Below the pieces are notes generated by a model. That model made no database searches, was not told the DNA's origin, and saw only the letters and a program-made list of their open reading frames with translations. Shown piece by piece: positions 49,292 through 57,730 of a DNA stretch of 64,000 nt. The translations under genes and the position numbers were made by a program. Source of the stretch: an uncultured Bacteroidaceae bacterium. GTDB taxonomy: Bacteria; Bacteroidota; Bacteroidia; Bacteroidales; Bacteroidaceae. Every line of letters begins with the position of its first letter. Positions within the stretch are counted from its first letter, which is position 1. The stretch is taken from assembly GCA_905235575.1 (NCBI GenBank), contig CAJOLZ010000015.1, forward strand, positions 1 through 64,000, given 5' to 3'.

Positions 49292-51159
49292 AATTGCTGC
49301 ATGTCGTTTAACTTTCGGTACATGCCATTCAAGGCTATCAGTTCTTCGTGCGTGCCGCGCTCAACGATTCGTCCTTCGTGCAGCACACATATCTCGTCGG
49401 CATTCTTGATGGTACTCAGTCGATGTGCAATGGCAATGGTGGTGCGCGATTTCATCAACCGCTCCAAGGCTTCCTGTACAAGTCGCTCACTCTCGGTGTC
49501 GAGGGCGCTGGTGGCTTCGTCGAGAATCAGGATGGGTGGGTTCTTTAGTATGGCACGTGCAATGCTGATGCGCTGCCGTTGTCCGCCCGAGAGCTTGCAT
49601 CCGCGGTCGCCCACGTTGGTGTCGTATCCATGTTCACTCTCCATGATGAAGGCGTGTGCGTTGGCAATCTTTGCGGCCTCAATCACTCTCTCGCGCAGGT
49701 CGTTCTCTTCCTGAGGCGTGGTGGGCTGCGGCGCTCCGAAGGCGATGTTGTTGAATATCGTGTCGTTGAAGAGAATGGCTTCCTGATTTACATTACCGAT
49801 GAGGCTTCGCAGGGAACTGATGGAGAGCTGTCGCACGTCGACGCCATCGATGGTAATGCATCCGGAAGAGACATCATGATAGCGTGGGATGAGGTCGACC
49901 AACGTGCTCTTTCCCGAGCCTGACTGTCCTACGAGTGCCACTGTCTTTCCTTTCTTCACCTCGAGGTTTATGTCGTGCAGAACTTCGCGTCCTTCGGTAT
50001 AGGCAAATGCGACGTGCTCCAATCTGATGGCATCGCTGAGTGTCTGTGGGTCGGGCAGTTGAATGGGTGCTGCAGGTTCCTTTATCGGGTTCTCTGCAGA
50101 GAGAATCTTATTGATGCGCTCCATGCTTGCCAGTCCCTTTTGAATAGCATAACCGGCCTTTGAAAGGTCTTTCAGAGGCTGCAGGGTGGTGTAGAGGATT
50201 ACGAGGTAATAGATGAAGATGTTGGCGTCGATGCCTCCTTTTCCTGAGAAGATGAGCCATCCGCCGAACCACAGCACGATGACAATCATCACGGTACCCA
50301 GGAACTCGCTCACAGGATGTGCCGCACTCTGTCGAATGGCAACACGGCTGGCGATGTCGCGGTACTCGTTGTTTACCTTGACAAAGCGTGCCATCATCTT
50401 TTTCTCGGCGATGAAGGCCTTGATGATGCGCAGTCCGCCCAGCGTCTCTTCAATCTGGCTCATGCTGTCCGACAGGCGGCTCTGCATCAGCAACGAGCGT
50501 GCTTTCAGCTTCTTGCCTACCGAACCGATACCCCATGCCAGCAAGGGCACTACGAGTAGTGTGAAAAGTGTCAGTTGCCAGCTGATGAAGAACATTGTGC
50601 CCACATAGACAATGATGAAGATGGGGTTCTTGATGACCATGTCGAGCGAACTGTTGATGCTGGCGTCCACTTCGTTCACGTCGGTGGAGACGCGTGTCAG
50701 TATGTCGCCTTTGCGTTCTTCTGAGAAGAAGCTGAGTGGCAGACTGATAATCTTACGATATATGTCGGCGCGAATGTCGCGGATGATGCCAGTGCGCAGG
50801 GGCATCAGCATGGCCGAACCGCCGAAGTAAGTGGCAGTCTTCAGGAGGGTCAGGAAGGCGAGTATCAGTCCGAGCAGCAACAGTGTGGTGGCCGGTCCGT
50901 AGTGTTCTATCATCTCCTGCGAATAGTAGTACCCGTTGTTCTTGGCTACGTCTATCAGGTTGCTCAGTCCGCCAGTGCCCCAGGGTATGAAGTCGAAGTG
51001 TTCTGCATTCACCTTAAAGAGGATTTGCAGGATGGGCAGCAGGATGGTGAACGAGAATACGTTGAAGATGGCCGCCATGATATTCATCAGCAGCGTCCCG
51101 GCGATGTACTTCTTGTAGTTCATGAAGTACGGCCCCATGATATGGAAGAACTGTCTCAC
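49288..51159 (-). CDS. MsbA-type ABC transporter (fused permease and ATPase)
   Basis: GKTVALVGQSGSGKSTLVDLIPRYHDVSSGCITIDGVDVR; LSGGQRQRISIARAILKNPPILILDEATSALD; likely GTG start overlapping the upstream stop (GTGA). Confidence 0.92.
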   Translation of the reverse strand: MRQFFHIMGPYFMNYKKYIAGTLLMNIMAAIFNVFSFTILLPILQILFKVNAEHFDFIPWGTGGLSNLIDVAKNNGYYYSQEMIEHYGPATTLLLLGLILAFLTLLKTATYFGGSAMLMPLRTGIIRDIRADIYRKIISLPLSFFSEERKGDILTRVSTDVNEVDASINSSLDMVIKNPIFIIVYVGTMFFISWQLTLFTLLVVPLLAWGIGSVGKKLKARSLLMQSRLSDSMSQIEETLGGLRIIKAFIAEKKMMARFVKVNNEYRDIASRVAIRQSAAHPVSEFLGTVMIVIVLWFGGWLIFSGKGGIDANIFIYYLVILYTTLQPLKDLSKAGYAIQKGLASMERINKILSAENPIKEPAAPIQLPDPQTLSDAIRLEHVAFAYTEGREVLHDINLEVKKGKTVALVGQSGSGKSTLVDLIPRYHDVSSGCITIDGVDVRQLSISSLRSLIGNVNQEAILFNDTIFNNIAFGAPQPTTPQEENDLRERVIEAAKIANAHAFIMESEHGYDTNVGDRGCKLSGGQRQRISIARAILKNPPILILDEATSALDTESERLVQEALERLMKSRTTIAIAHRLSTIKNADEICVLHEGRIVERGTHEELIALNGMYRKLNDMQQL

Positions 51160-51566
51160 TTGCGTCCGAAGTCTGCGGGAATCTCTCCCCATTGTTCCGT
51201 GTCCCATTTCCTGACTGGCACGTTGGTGTTGTGTGTGCGCAGCCAGTTTTCGGCGCGGGCAACCAGGTCGAGTGCCTGTGCTGTCTGTTCGTCGCGCGTC
51301 AGGGTCGTCTTTGCTTTTTTATTTCTCACCCAGGCCATTCCGCTCACGCTGTCGCTGTAGATGGGCATCTTTATGCCGCGTTGTTCCATGAGTGCCAGTG
51401 CATGCACGATGGCCAGAAATTCACCGATGTTGTTGGTGCCTTGTATGGGACCGAAGCGGAATATCTCGCGACCGCTGGGCAGGTGCACGCCCCGATACTC
51501 CATCGGCCCGGGGTTGCCCGAGCAGGCAGCGTCCACGCAGAGACATTCTTTTACTTCGCTGTCCAT
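51156..51566 (-). CDS. Ribonuclease H-like protein
   Basis: CVDAACSGNPGPMEYRGVHL...NNIGEFLAIVHALALMEQRGIKMPIYSDSVSGMAWVRNKKAKTTL. Confidence 0.88.
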   Translation of the reverse strand: MDSEVKECLCVDAACSGNPGPMEYRGVHLPSGREIFRFGPIQGTNNIGEFLAIVHALALMEQRGIKMPIYSDSVSGMAWVRNKKAKTTLTRDEQTAQALDLVARAENWLRTHNTNVPVRKWDTEQWGEIPADFGRK

Positions 51567-51581
51567 AGGCTGTTTCGTAGG

Positions 51582-53381
51582 TTACATTCTTTCGGGCACT
51601 TCAATGCCGAGCAGTCTCATTCCGTTTCTGACCACTTGCGACACGGCGGCCGAGAGCGCCAGACGCACGGTGCGCTTGTCGGCATCCTCTTCGCGCAGTA
51701 CGCTGAAGTCGTGGTAGAACTGGTTGTATTCCTTCACCAGCTCGTAGCAGTAGTTTGCAATGCAGCTCGGGTTGTAGTCGCTGCCAGCCTGCCGTACGGC
51801 GTTTGCAAATCCTTGCAGGTGCTGGATGAGGCTTATCTCCTTGTCGCTGAGCTCGGCTGTCTGCGGCAGTGTCTCGGGAATCTCCATGCCTTGCTCGGCT
51901 GCCTTGCGCAGGATGCTGCGTATGCGGGCGTAGGTATATTGGATGAAGGGACCTGTGTTGCCGTTGAAGTCGATGCTTTCTTCGGGATTGAAGAGCATGT
52001 TCTTGCGGGCGTCGACTTTCAGGATGAAGTATTTCAGTGCGCCCATGCCTACGATGCGTGCAATTTCTGCCGCCTCGTCGTCGGTGATGCCTTCCAGTTT
52101 GTTCACCTTGTCGGCGCTCATCTGGCGTGCGTCGTCAATCATCGTCTGTATCAGGTCGTCAGCGTCCACCACTGTTCCCTCGCGGCTCTTCATCTTGCCG
52201 TTGGGCAGTTCCACCATGCCGTATGAGAAGTGCACGAGGTCCTTGCCCCACTTGAAGCCCAGCTTGTCGAGCAGGATGGAGAGCACTTGGAAGTGGTAGT
52301 TCTGCTCGTTGCCCACCACGTATATCATCTTGTCGATGGGGTAGTCCTGGAAGCGCAGTTTGGCGGTGCCAATGTCCTGTGTCATGTATACGCTGGTGCC
52401 GTCAGAGCGCAGCAGGAGCTTCTCATCGAGCCCTTCCTTGGTGAGGTCGGCCCACACGGAACCGTCGTCGCGGCGATAGAAGAGACCCTTCTCCAGTCCT
52501 TCCTCCACCTTCTCCTTGCCTTCCAGGTAAGTTTCGCTCTCGTAGTATATCTTGTCGAACGATACTCCCAGCGCGCGGTATGTCTCGTTGAATCCGGCGT
52601 ACACCCATTCGTTCATCCGCCGCCACAGGGCGCGCACTTCGGGGTCGTTCGCCTCCCAGCGCACCAGCATCTCGTGTGCCTCCTTTATCAGGGGTGCTTC
52701 CTGCTTGGCCTGTTCCTCGTCCATGCCGCCGTCCACGAGTTCTTTCACCTCCTGACGGTAGTGCTTGTCGAAGGCCACGTAGTAGTCGCCAATCAGGTGG
52801 TCGCCCTTCTTGCCGCTCGTTTCGGGTGTCTCGCCGTTGCCCCATTTCAGCCAGGCCAGCATGCTCTTGCAGATGTGTATGCCGCGGTCGTTCACGATGT
52901 TGGTTTTCACCACACGATTGCCGTTGGCCTCCATCACCTGTGCCAGCGCCCATCCCAGCAGATTGTTGCGCACGTGACCCAGATGGAGCGGCTTGTTCGT
53001 GTTGGGACTGCTGTATTCTATCATCACCAGCGGGCTCTCGTCCGTCACGGGAACGAAGCCGAAAGTCGGGTTCTGCTGTATCTCCTGAAGCAACTGTATC
53101 CACTGGGCTGCGCTGATGCTCAGGTTCAGGAATCCCTTCACCACGTTGTATCGGCTCACCACGTCGGGCACGCTCTCCAGCAGCCGCTTGCCTATGTCTT
53201 CGGCTGTCTCCTCGGGACGCTTGTGGCTAATGCGCAGAAACGGGAACACCACCAGCGTCAGTTCACCTTCGAATTCGGGGCGTGTCGCCTGCAACTGAAC
53301 GGCCTCAGCAGCCACCTCCTGGCCGTACAGGTCTTTGATGCCAGCCACCACGGCAGCCACTATCTTTTTGCTTATTTCCAT
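51582..53381 (-). CDS. argS: Arginyl-tRNA synthetase
   Basis: VMIEYSSPNTNKPLHLGHVRNNLLGWALAQVMEANGNRVVKTNIVNDRGIHI; YVVGNEQNYHFQVLSILLDKLGF; GKMKSREGTVVDADDL. Confidence 0.97.
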   Translation of the reverse strand: MEISKKIVAAVVAGIKDLYGQEVAAEAVQLQATRPEFEGELTLVVFPFLRISHKRPEETAEDIGKRLLESVPDVVSRYNVVKGFLNLSISAAQWIQLLQEIQQNPTFGFVPVTDESPLVMIEYSSPNTNKPLHLGHVRNNLLGWALAQVMEANGNRVVKTNIVNDRGIHICKSMLAWLKWGNGETPETSGKKGDHLIGDYYVAFDKHYRQEVKELVDGGMDEEQAKQEAPLIKEAHEMLVRWEANDPEVRALWRRMNEWVYAGFNETYRALGVSFDKIYYESETYLEGKEKVEEGLEKGLFYRRDDGSVWADLTKEGLDEKLLLRSDGTSVYMTQDIGTAKLRFQDYPIDKMIYVVGNEQNYHFQVLSILLDKLGFKWGKDLVHFSYGMVELPNGKMKSREGTVVDADDLIQTMIDDARQMSADKVNKLEGITDDEAAEIARIVGMGALKYFILKVDARKNMLFNPEESIDFNGNTGPFIQYTYARIRSILRKAAEQGMEIPETLPQTAELSDKEISLIQHLQGFANAVRQAGSDYNPSCIANYCYELVKEYNQFYHDFSVLREEDADKRTVRLALSAAVSQVVRNGMRLLGIEVPERM

Positions 53382-53414
53382 ATTCGCTATACCTTATATA
53401 TATTATTTTTCGCG

Positions 53415-53594
53415 TGCAAAGGTACGAATAAGCGAGCAAAGTGCAAAACGAAAAGGAAATTTTCAGTTTCGCACTTTCGAGCGGAAGTACGTTCGAACGC
53501 AGTTCAAAGGTGTGAATAAGCGAGCAAAGTGCAAAACGAAAAGGAAATTTTCAGTTTCGCACATTCGGGCGAGAGTACGTTCGAACGCAGTTCA
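53415..53594 (-). repeat. 88-bp tandem duplication of a promoter-containing cassette upstream of argS
   Basis: AATAAGCGAGCAAAGTGCAAAACGAAAAGGAAATTTTCAGTTTCGCAC.TTCG.GCG.(A/G)AGTACGTTCGAACGCAGTTCAA occurs at 53427 and 53515. Confidence 0.95.
53417..53447 (-). promoter_or_regulatory. argS promoter (proximal copy)
   Basis: Minus strand TTTG-CACTTTGCTCGCTTATTCG-TACCTTTG, 36 nt from start codon. Confidence 0.8.
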
Positions 53595-53629
53595 AGGGAA
53601 CGTTTCATCGGATGTGATAATTTGTGAAT

Positions 53630-53950
53630 AATACTTACACTTTTCTGAGCGCATTCTCTGGATGAATTGAATTTTCGCTTTCGCAGCATGTTTCGTCGGC
53701 TGTCGCACTGTGCTGCGACGGGCGACGCACCACGCTGCGTTTTTCTGCGGACCGCGTTTTCAGACCGAAATCAGGGCGGACGAAATAATTTTGCAGAATT
53801 TTCGATTGCTGATAATCAAGGGGTTGAGATTCCGTTGTTTCCTGCTGCGCATGCTGTTGCACCGAACATCATCCATTCTCATCGCTCCTCACACCCTTTT
53901 TGGGAGCCCCTTGCAGTCGGCCGTTTGTGCGAATCTTCCGATTTCCTTAC
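53630..53950 (+). repeat. Long (about 310 bp) dispersed non-coding element, copy 2, containing dyad array I (3 units)
   Basis: Array CGCAGCATGTTTCG-TCGGCTGT-CGCACTGTGCTGCG-ACGGGCGA-CGCACCACGCTGCG at 53682-53739, then shared blocks with copies 1 and 3. Confidence 0.75.
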
Positions 53951-54076
53951 GTATGGAATCCCTTTCTCGCTTCTGTATCGCAAGAAAAATGTCCCGTTCT
54001 CTTGCTTACTTCGTCTGAAACACCTAAATTTGTCTTGCACAGCATCGCGCAAACCGATAACTTAGCCCCGACTACC

Positions 54077-54344
54077 ATGGAACGACGCCAATTTCTGAAA
54101 ACCGCAGGGCGGCACGGTGTTCGTGGGCGAGTTCGGTGCGTTCAACCAGACGCCCCATGCCGCAGCACTCCTCTGGCTGAAGGACAATCTGTCGGTCTTC
54201 CGCCAACTGGGATGGGGATGGGCGCTGTGGAATCTGCGTGACTCGTTCGGTATCATGGGCAGTGGACGGCGCGACGTGGAGTATGAGAACTTCAACGGCC
54301 ACAAGCTGGACCGCCAGATGCTGAACATTCTGCAGGAGGGATGA
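54077..54344 (+). pseudogene. Internally deleted glycoside hydrolase family 5 (cellulase) remnant
   Basis: ATG GAACGACGCCAATTTCTGAAAACC (MERRQFLKTAG, Tat-like start) runs directly and out of frame into GGTVFVGEFGAFNQTPHAAALLWLKDNLSVFRQLGWGWALWNLRDSFGIMGSGR...HKLDRQMLNILQEG* (GH5 C-terminus). Confidence 0.85.
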
Positions 54345-54439
54345 CGCGGAACGGTCGCGGTGCGCAGACGTGAAGGCACAAAAAAAGAGGATATACCTTT
54401 GCTCGGCATGTCCTCTTCTGTTTTCGGTTTTATGGATGT

Positions 54440-56425
54440 TTATTCCTGCGGCGCTTCTTTGTCCTCGTTCTTCATCTGCTCGTCCACAGCCTTGATTTTC
54501 TCGGCCAGCAGGTTGAGCTCGTCGCGCAGCTTGTCCACTTTCTTCTTCATGGTGTCCACGAGCGAATTGCCCTTCTTGCTGCTCGAAGTGAGGAAGCCCA
54601 GGTTGTTTTCGTAGGTCTTCAACTCGTCGCGCATCTTTTCGTATGCACGCATCATGCGGTTGCGCTCTGCTGTCAGCCCGCCTGCTTCCTTCTCGAACTT
54701 CTGAGCCAGATTGCTTCGGAAGTTGTTCAGACGGCGCTTTGCCTGCTCGGCACCCAGCGAGTCGTAGAGTTTGTCGCATATCTCACGGTATTCCTTGTAG
54801 AGCTTGTCCTTGTCGCGGAAGGGCACGTGACCCACCTCGCCCCATTTCTGTTGCAGTGCGCGCACCTGTTGCAGCACATTCTCAGTGCCTTCCTGGGTGA
54901 GTGCTTTCAGCTGTTCAATGATGTCGCGCTTCTGTCCCAGATTGGCGTTTTCCTCTTCGCGCTGCCCTGCGGTAGCTGCTTGTTTGGCCTCGAAGAATTG
55001 GTCGCATGCGCTGACGAAGCGTTTCCACAGCGCTTCAGAGTATTTGCGGGGCACTGCGCCAATCTCTTTCCACTGCTTCTGCAGCTGTACAAGTGTGTCG
55101 CCCGTCCGTCGCCAGTCGGTGCTTTCGCGTAACGCTTCGGCTTTCTCCACCAGTTCCTTTTTGCGTGCCAGGTTGACATTCAACTCTTCTTTCAGTCGCT
55201 GGAAGAATTCAGATTTCTGTGCAAAGAACTGGTCGCATCCCTTGCGGAAACGCTCGAAGATCTGATTGTTCATCTTTTGCGGCGCATATCCGATGGTCTT
55301 CCATCGTGCCTGCAGGTCGATGATTTTCTGTGTGATGCTTTCCCAGTCGGCAAACGACTTCAGGCTGTCAGTGCCGATGGCCTCCAGTTCTTCGCATAGC
55401 GCTGTCTTGGCTGCGAGGTTCTCCTCTTCGCGCGCCTTGAGGTTCTCGAAGTGTGCCTGGTGGCGTTTGTTGATGACGGTGGAGGCTGCCTTAAAGCGGT
55501 CCCATATCTCGTCGCGCAGGTTCTTGGCCACAGGTCCGGTCTCCTTCCATTCCTGATGAAGACCCTGCAGTTGGTTGAAGGCTTGTATCACGTCGGGCAC
55601 ATCGGCCAGCGCCTCGGCTTGCTCACAGAGGCGTGTCTTTATTTCAAGGTTCTTGCGGAAGTCGTAGTCACGCAACTCGTGGCCCAGTTTCAGCAGGTCG
55701 TAGAATTTCTCCACGTAGAGCTGATAGTTCTTCCACAGTTCGGTTGCTCGTTCGGCGGGCACCGCTTTTATTTCTTTCCATTCGTTCTGCAGTGACTTGA
55801 ACTCGCTGAAGGCCTGATTGGCTTCTTCTGGTGTGGCTGCCAGTTGCTGTATGCGTTCCAGTATGGCCAGTTTGCGTTTCAGGTTGTCCTGTTTCTGTTG
55901 TTCGAGTGCTTCCTGCATGGCGGCGCGCCGTTCGCGTATGATTTGCATGGCGGCGCGGAACTCGGGCTCTGTGGGATCGATCTGAGGAATGAACTTGTCG
56001 GCCTCGCCACCGCTTTCGATGAAGGTGCGGAAGGCTTCTTGCATTTCTGCATTGTGATATTTGTAGAAGAGCACTTTCAGGTGGTCCACCTCGCTTTTCT
56101 CGCCGGCATCTTCGCCAGAGGCAATCTCCTTGATGCGCGCCACCACTTCTTCTTTGGTGAGTGTGGCAGGCGTCTCGGTCCCCTCTTCCTCTTCGCCTTC
56201 GTTTTCTGCTTCGGTCTCACCTTCGGCTTCTGGCACGGGTATGCTTTCCGTCTCAGGTTCGGGCGTGGGCTCGCTTTCGGCGGGCGTCTCGGCTGTGGGT
56301 TCTTCTACTTCGGGCGTGTCTTCAGGTGTGGTCTGTACGTCCTGAGGCACACTCTGTCCGGTCACTTCTTTCTCAGCAGACTGCTCAAGGGCAGTAGTCT
56401 CGTTAGTCTCTAAAGAGTCCATCAT
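54440..56425 (-). CDS. DUF349 domain-containing protein with acidic/proline-rich N-terminus
   Basis: Repeated units such as ...FRKGCDQFFAQKSEFFQRLKEELNVNLARKKELVEKAEAL and WKEIGAVPRKYSEALWKRFVSACDQFFE. Confidence 0.88.
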   Translation of the reverse strand: MMDSLETNETTALEQSAEKEVTGQSVPQDVQTTPEDTPEVEEPTAETPAESEPTPEPETESIPVPEAEGETEAENEGEEEEGTETPATLTKEEVVARIKEIASGEDAGEKSEVDHLKVLFYKYHNAEMQEAFRTFIESGGEADKFIPQIDPTEPEFRAAMQIIRERRAAMQEALEQQKQDNLKRKLAILERIQQLAATPEEANQAFSEFKSLQNEWKEIKAVPAERATELWKNYQLYVEKFYDLLKLGHELRDYDFRKNLEIKTRLCEQAEALADVPDVIQAFNQLQGLHQEWKETGPVAKNLRDEIWDRFKAASTVINKRHQAHFENLKAREEENLAAKTALCEELEAIGTDSLKSFADWESITQKIIDLQARWKTIGYAPQKMNNQIFERFRKGCDQFFAQKSEFFQRLKEELNVNLARKKELVEKAEALRESTDWRRTGDTLVQLQKQWKEIGAVPRKYSEALWKRFVSACDQFFEAKQAATAGQREEENANLGQKRDIIEQLKALTQEGTENVLQQVRALQQKWGEVGHVPFRDKDKLYKEYREICDKLYDSLGAEQAKRRLNNFRSNLAQKFEKEAGGLTAERNRMMRAYEKMRDELKTYENNLGFLTSSSKKGNSLVDTMKKKVDKLRDELNLLAEKIKAVDEQMKNEDKEAPQE

Positions 56426-56485
56426 AAATTTGTTTTAAGGATTCGTTTCGGTTAATTTCGCGAATATCAAGGCACAAATTAAAAC

Positions 56486-56524
56486 AAAAAAATCGTTGAA
56501 TCCTAACGAAACAACGATTTTTTT
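56486..56524 (-). terminator. Intrinsic terminator of corA-like gene
   Basis: AAAAAAATCGTTG..CAACGATTTTTTT. Confidence 0.75.
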
Positions 56525-56537
56525 ACCTTAAAGAGCG

Positions 56538-57464
56538 TTAAATCCATGTTTTTCGCTTGAAATACCACCAAAAGAGGACTGTTATGCCCACCGAAAGCAC
56601 CATGGCGAACGGAAAACCCCATATCCACTCTTCCATGCCGTTTTTCAGGTTCATGCCGAAGAGGCTGGCAACGAGTGTGGGGAACATGAGGATGATGCTG
56701 ATGCTGGTGAGCAGTCGCATCACGGAGTTCATGTTGTTGTTGATGATGTTGGCGTAGGTGTCCATCGTCGAGTCGAGGATGTTGGCATAGATGCCGGCCG
56801 ACTCGCGTGCCTGGCTCATCTCGATGTTCACGTCTTCGATGAGATCTTTGTCCAGTTCGTCCACGGGAAGTTTGAACTTCAGTTTCGAGAGCAGCGTCTC
56901 GTTGCCGCGGATGGAGGTGATGAAGTAGGTCAGACTGTCCTGCAGTTTCGAGAGGCGGATGAGGTCGGCGTTGTCGATGTTGTGGTCCAGGTTGGCTTTC
57001 GATTTCTCGATGAGCATGTTTATCTGTTTCAGTCGTTTCAGATACCATACCGAACTGCTCAGGAAGAGGCGGAAGACCATGTCCACCGAGTCGGTGAAGC
57101 CCACGTCGCGCTTCTGCTGGAACGAGACGAAATCAATCATCATGTTGGTCTCGAAGTTGCACACCGTGATGCATTTCTCCTTTTTCAGTATGATGCCCAG
57201 GGGAATGGTGGTATAGGGCGTGCGCGAGCGTACCTCTTTCACGTACGGGATACGCAAGATGATGAGCACCCACCCGTTGTCATATTCGTAGCGGGCGCGC
57301 TCGTCGGTATCGGCAATGTCGTTCAGGAAATAGTCGGGGATGCCCAGTGTCTGTTCCAAATAGTCGGAATCGTCTTGAGTGGGGCAAGTCACTTGAACCC
57401 AGCAGTTGGGTTCCCAATCACTGATGGTGCGCAGACCATTCGTAGTGTTCCAATAGGTTCGCAT
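56538..57464 (-). CDS. CorA-family magnesium transporter
   Basis: FPTLVASLFGMNLKNGMEEWIWGFPFAMVLSVGITVLFWWYF (GMN motif, two C-terminal TMs). Confidence 0.9.
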   Translation of the reverse strand: MRTYWNTTNGLRTISDWEPNCWVQVTCPTQDDSDYLEQTLGIPDYFLNDIADTDERARYEYDNGWVLIILRIPYVKEVRSRTPYTTIPLGIILKKEKCITVCNFETNMMIDFVSFQQKRDVGFTDSVDMVFRLFLSSSVWYLKRLKQINMLIEKSKANLDHNIDNADLIRLSKLQDSLTYFITSIRGNETLLSKLKFKLPVDELDKDLIEDVNIEMSQARESAGIYANILDSTMDTYANIINNNMNSVMRLLTSISIILMFPTLVASLFGMNLKNGMEEWIWGFPFAMVLSVGITVLFWWYFKRKTWI

Positions 57465-57604
57465 CGTTCTTCTCCTTTGTTAGTGGTTAGCACTGATGGG
57501 GCTGCCCCATGAGTGCTGCGATGCGTCTCATTGGGACTGCCTACAAATTTGTTTTCTCCGCCGGATAGTCGTCCATTTTCAGTTTTTATTTGTGATTTCG
57601 ACCG

Positions 57605-57636
57605 CAAAGGTACAAAGAAGCATGCGAAAAAACAAA
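57605..57636 (-). promoter_or_regulatory. corA-like promoter (non-cassette)
   Basis: TTTG-N20-TACCTTTG on minus strand, but spacer unrelated to the cassette family. Confidence 0.6.
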
Positions 57637-57730
57637 TTTATTTGATTGCAAATCAATTCTCGGGTCGACAAAACTCTCTCTGACATGATTCTGGGAAAGC
57701 GTTCTGCTCTGCATGATGGACACTGATGTT

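Noticed and set aside
52230-53519. 429-aa plus-strand ORF over argS
   Set aside because: Antisense shadow of argS that reads into the duplicated promoter cassette.
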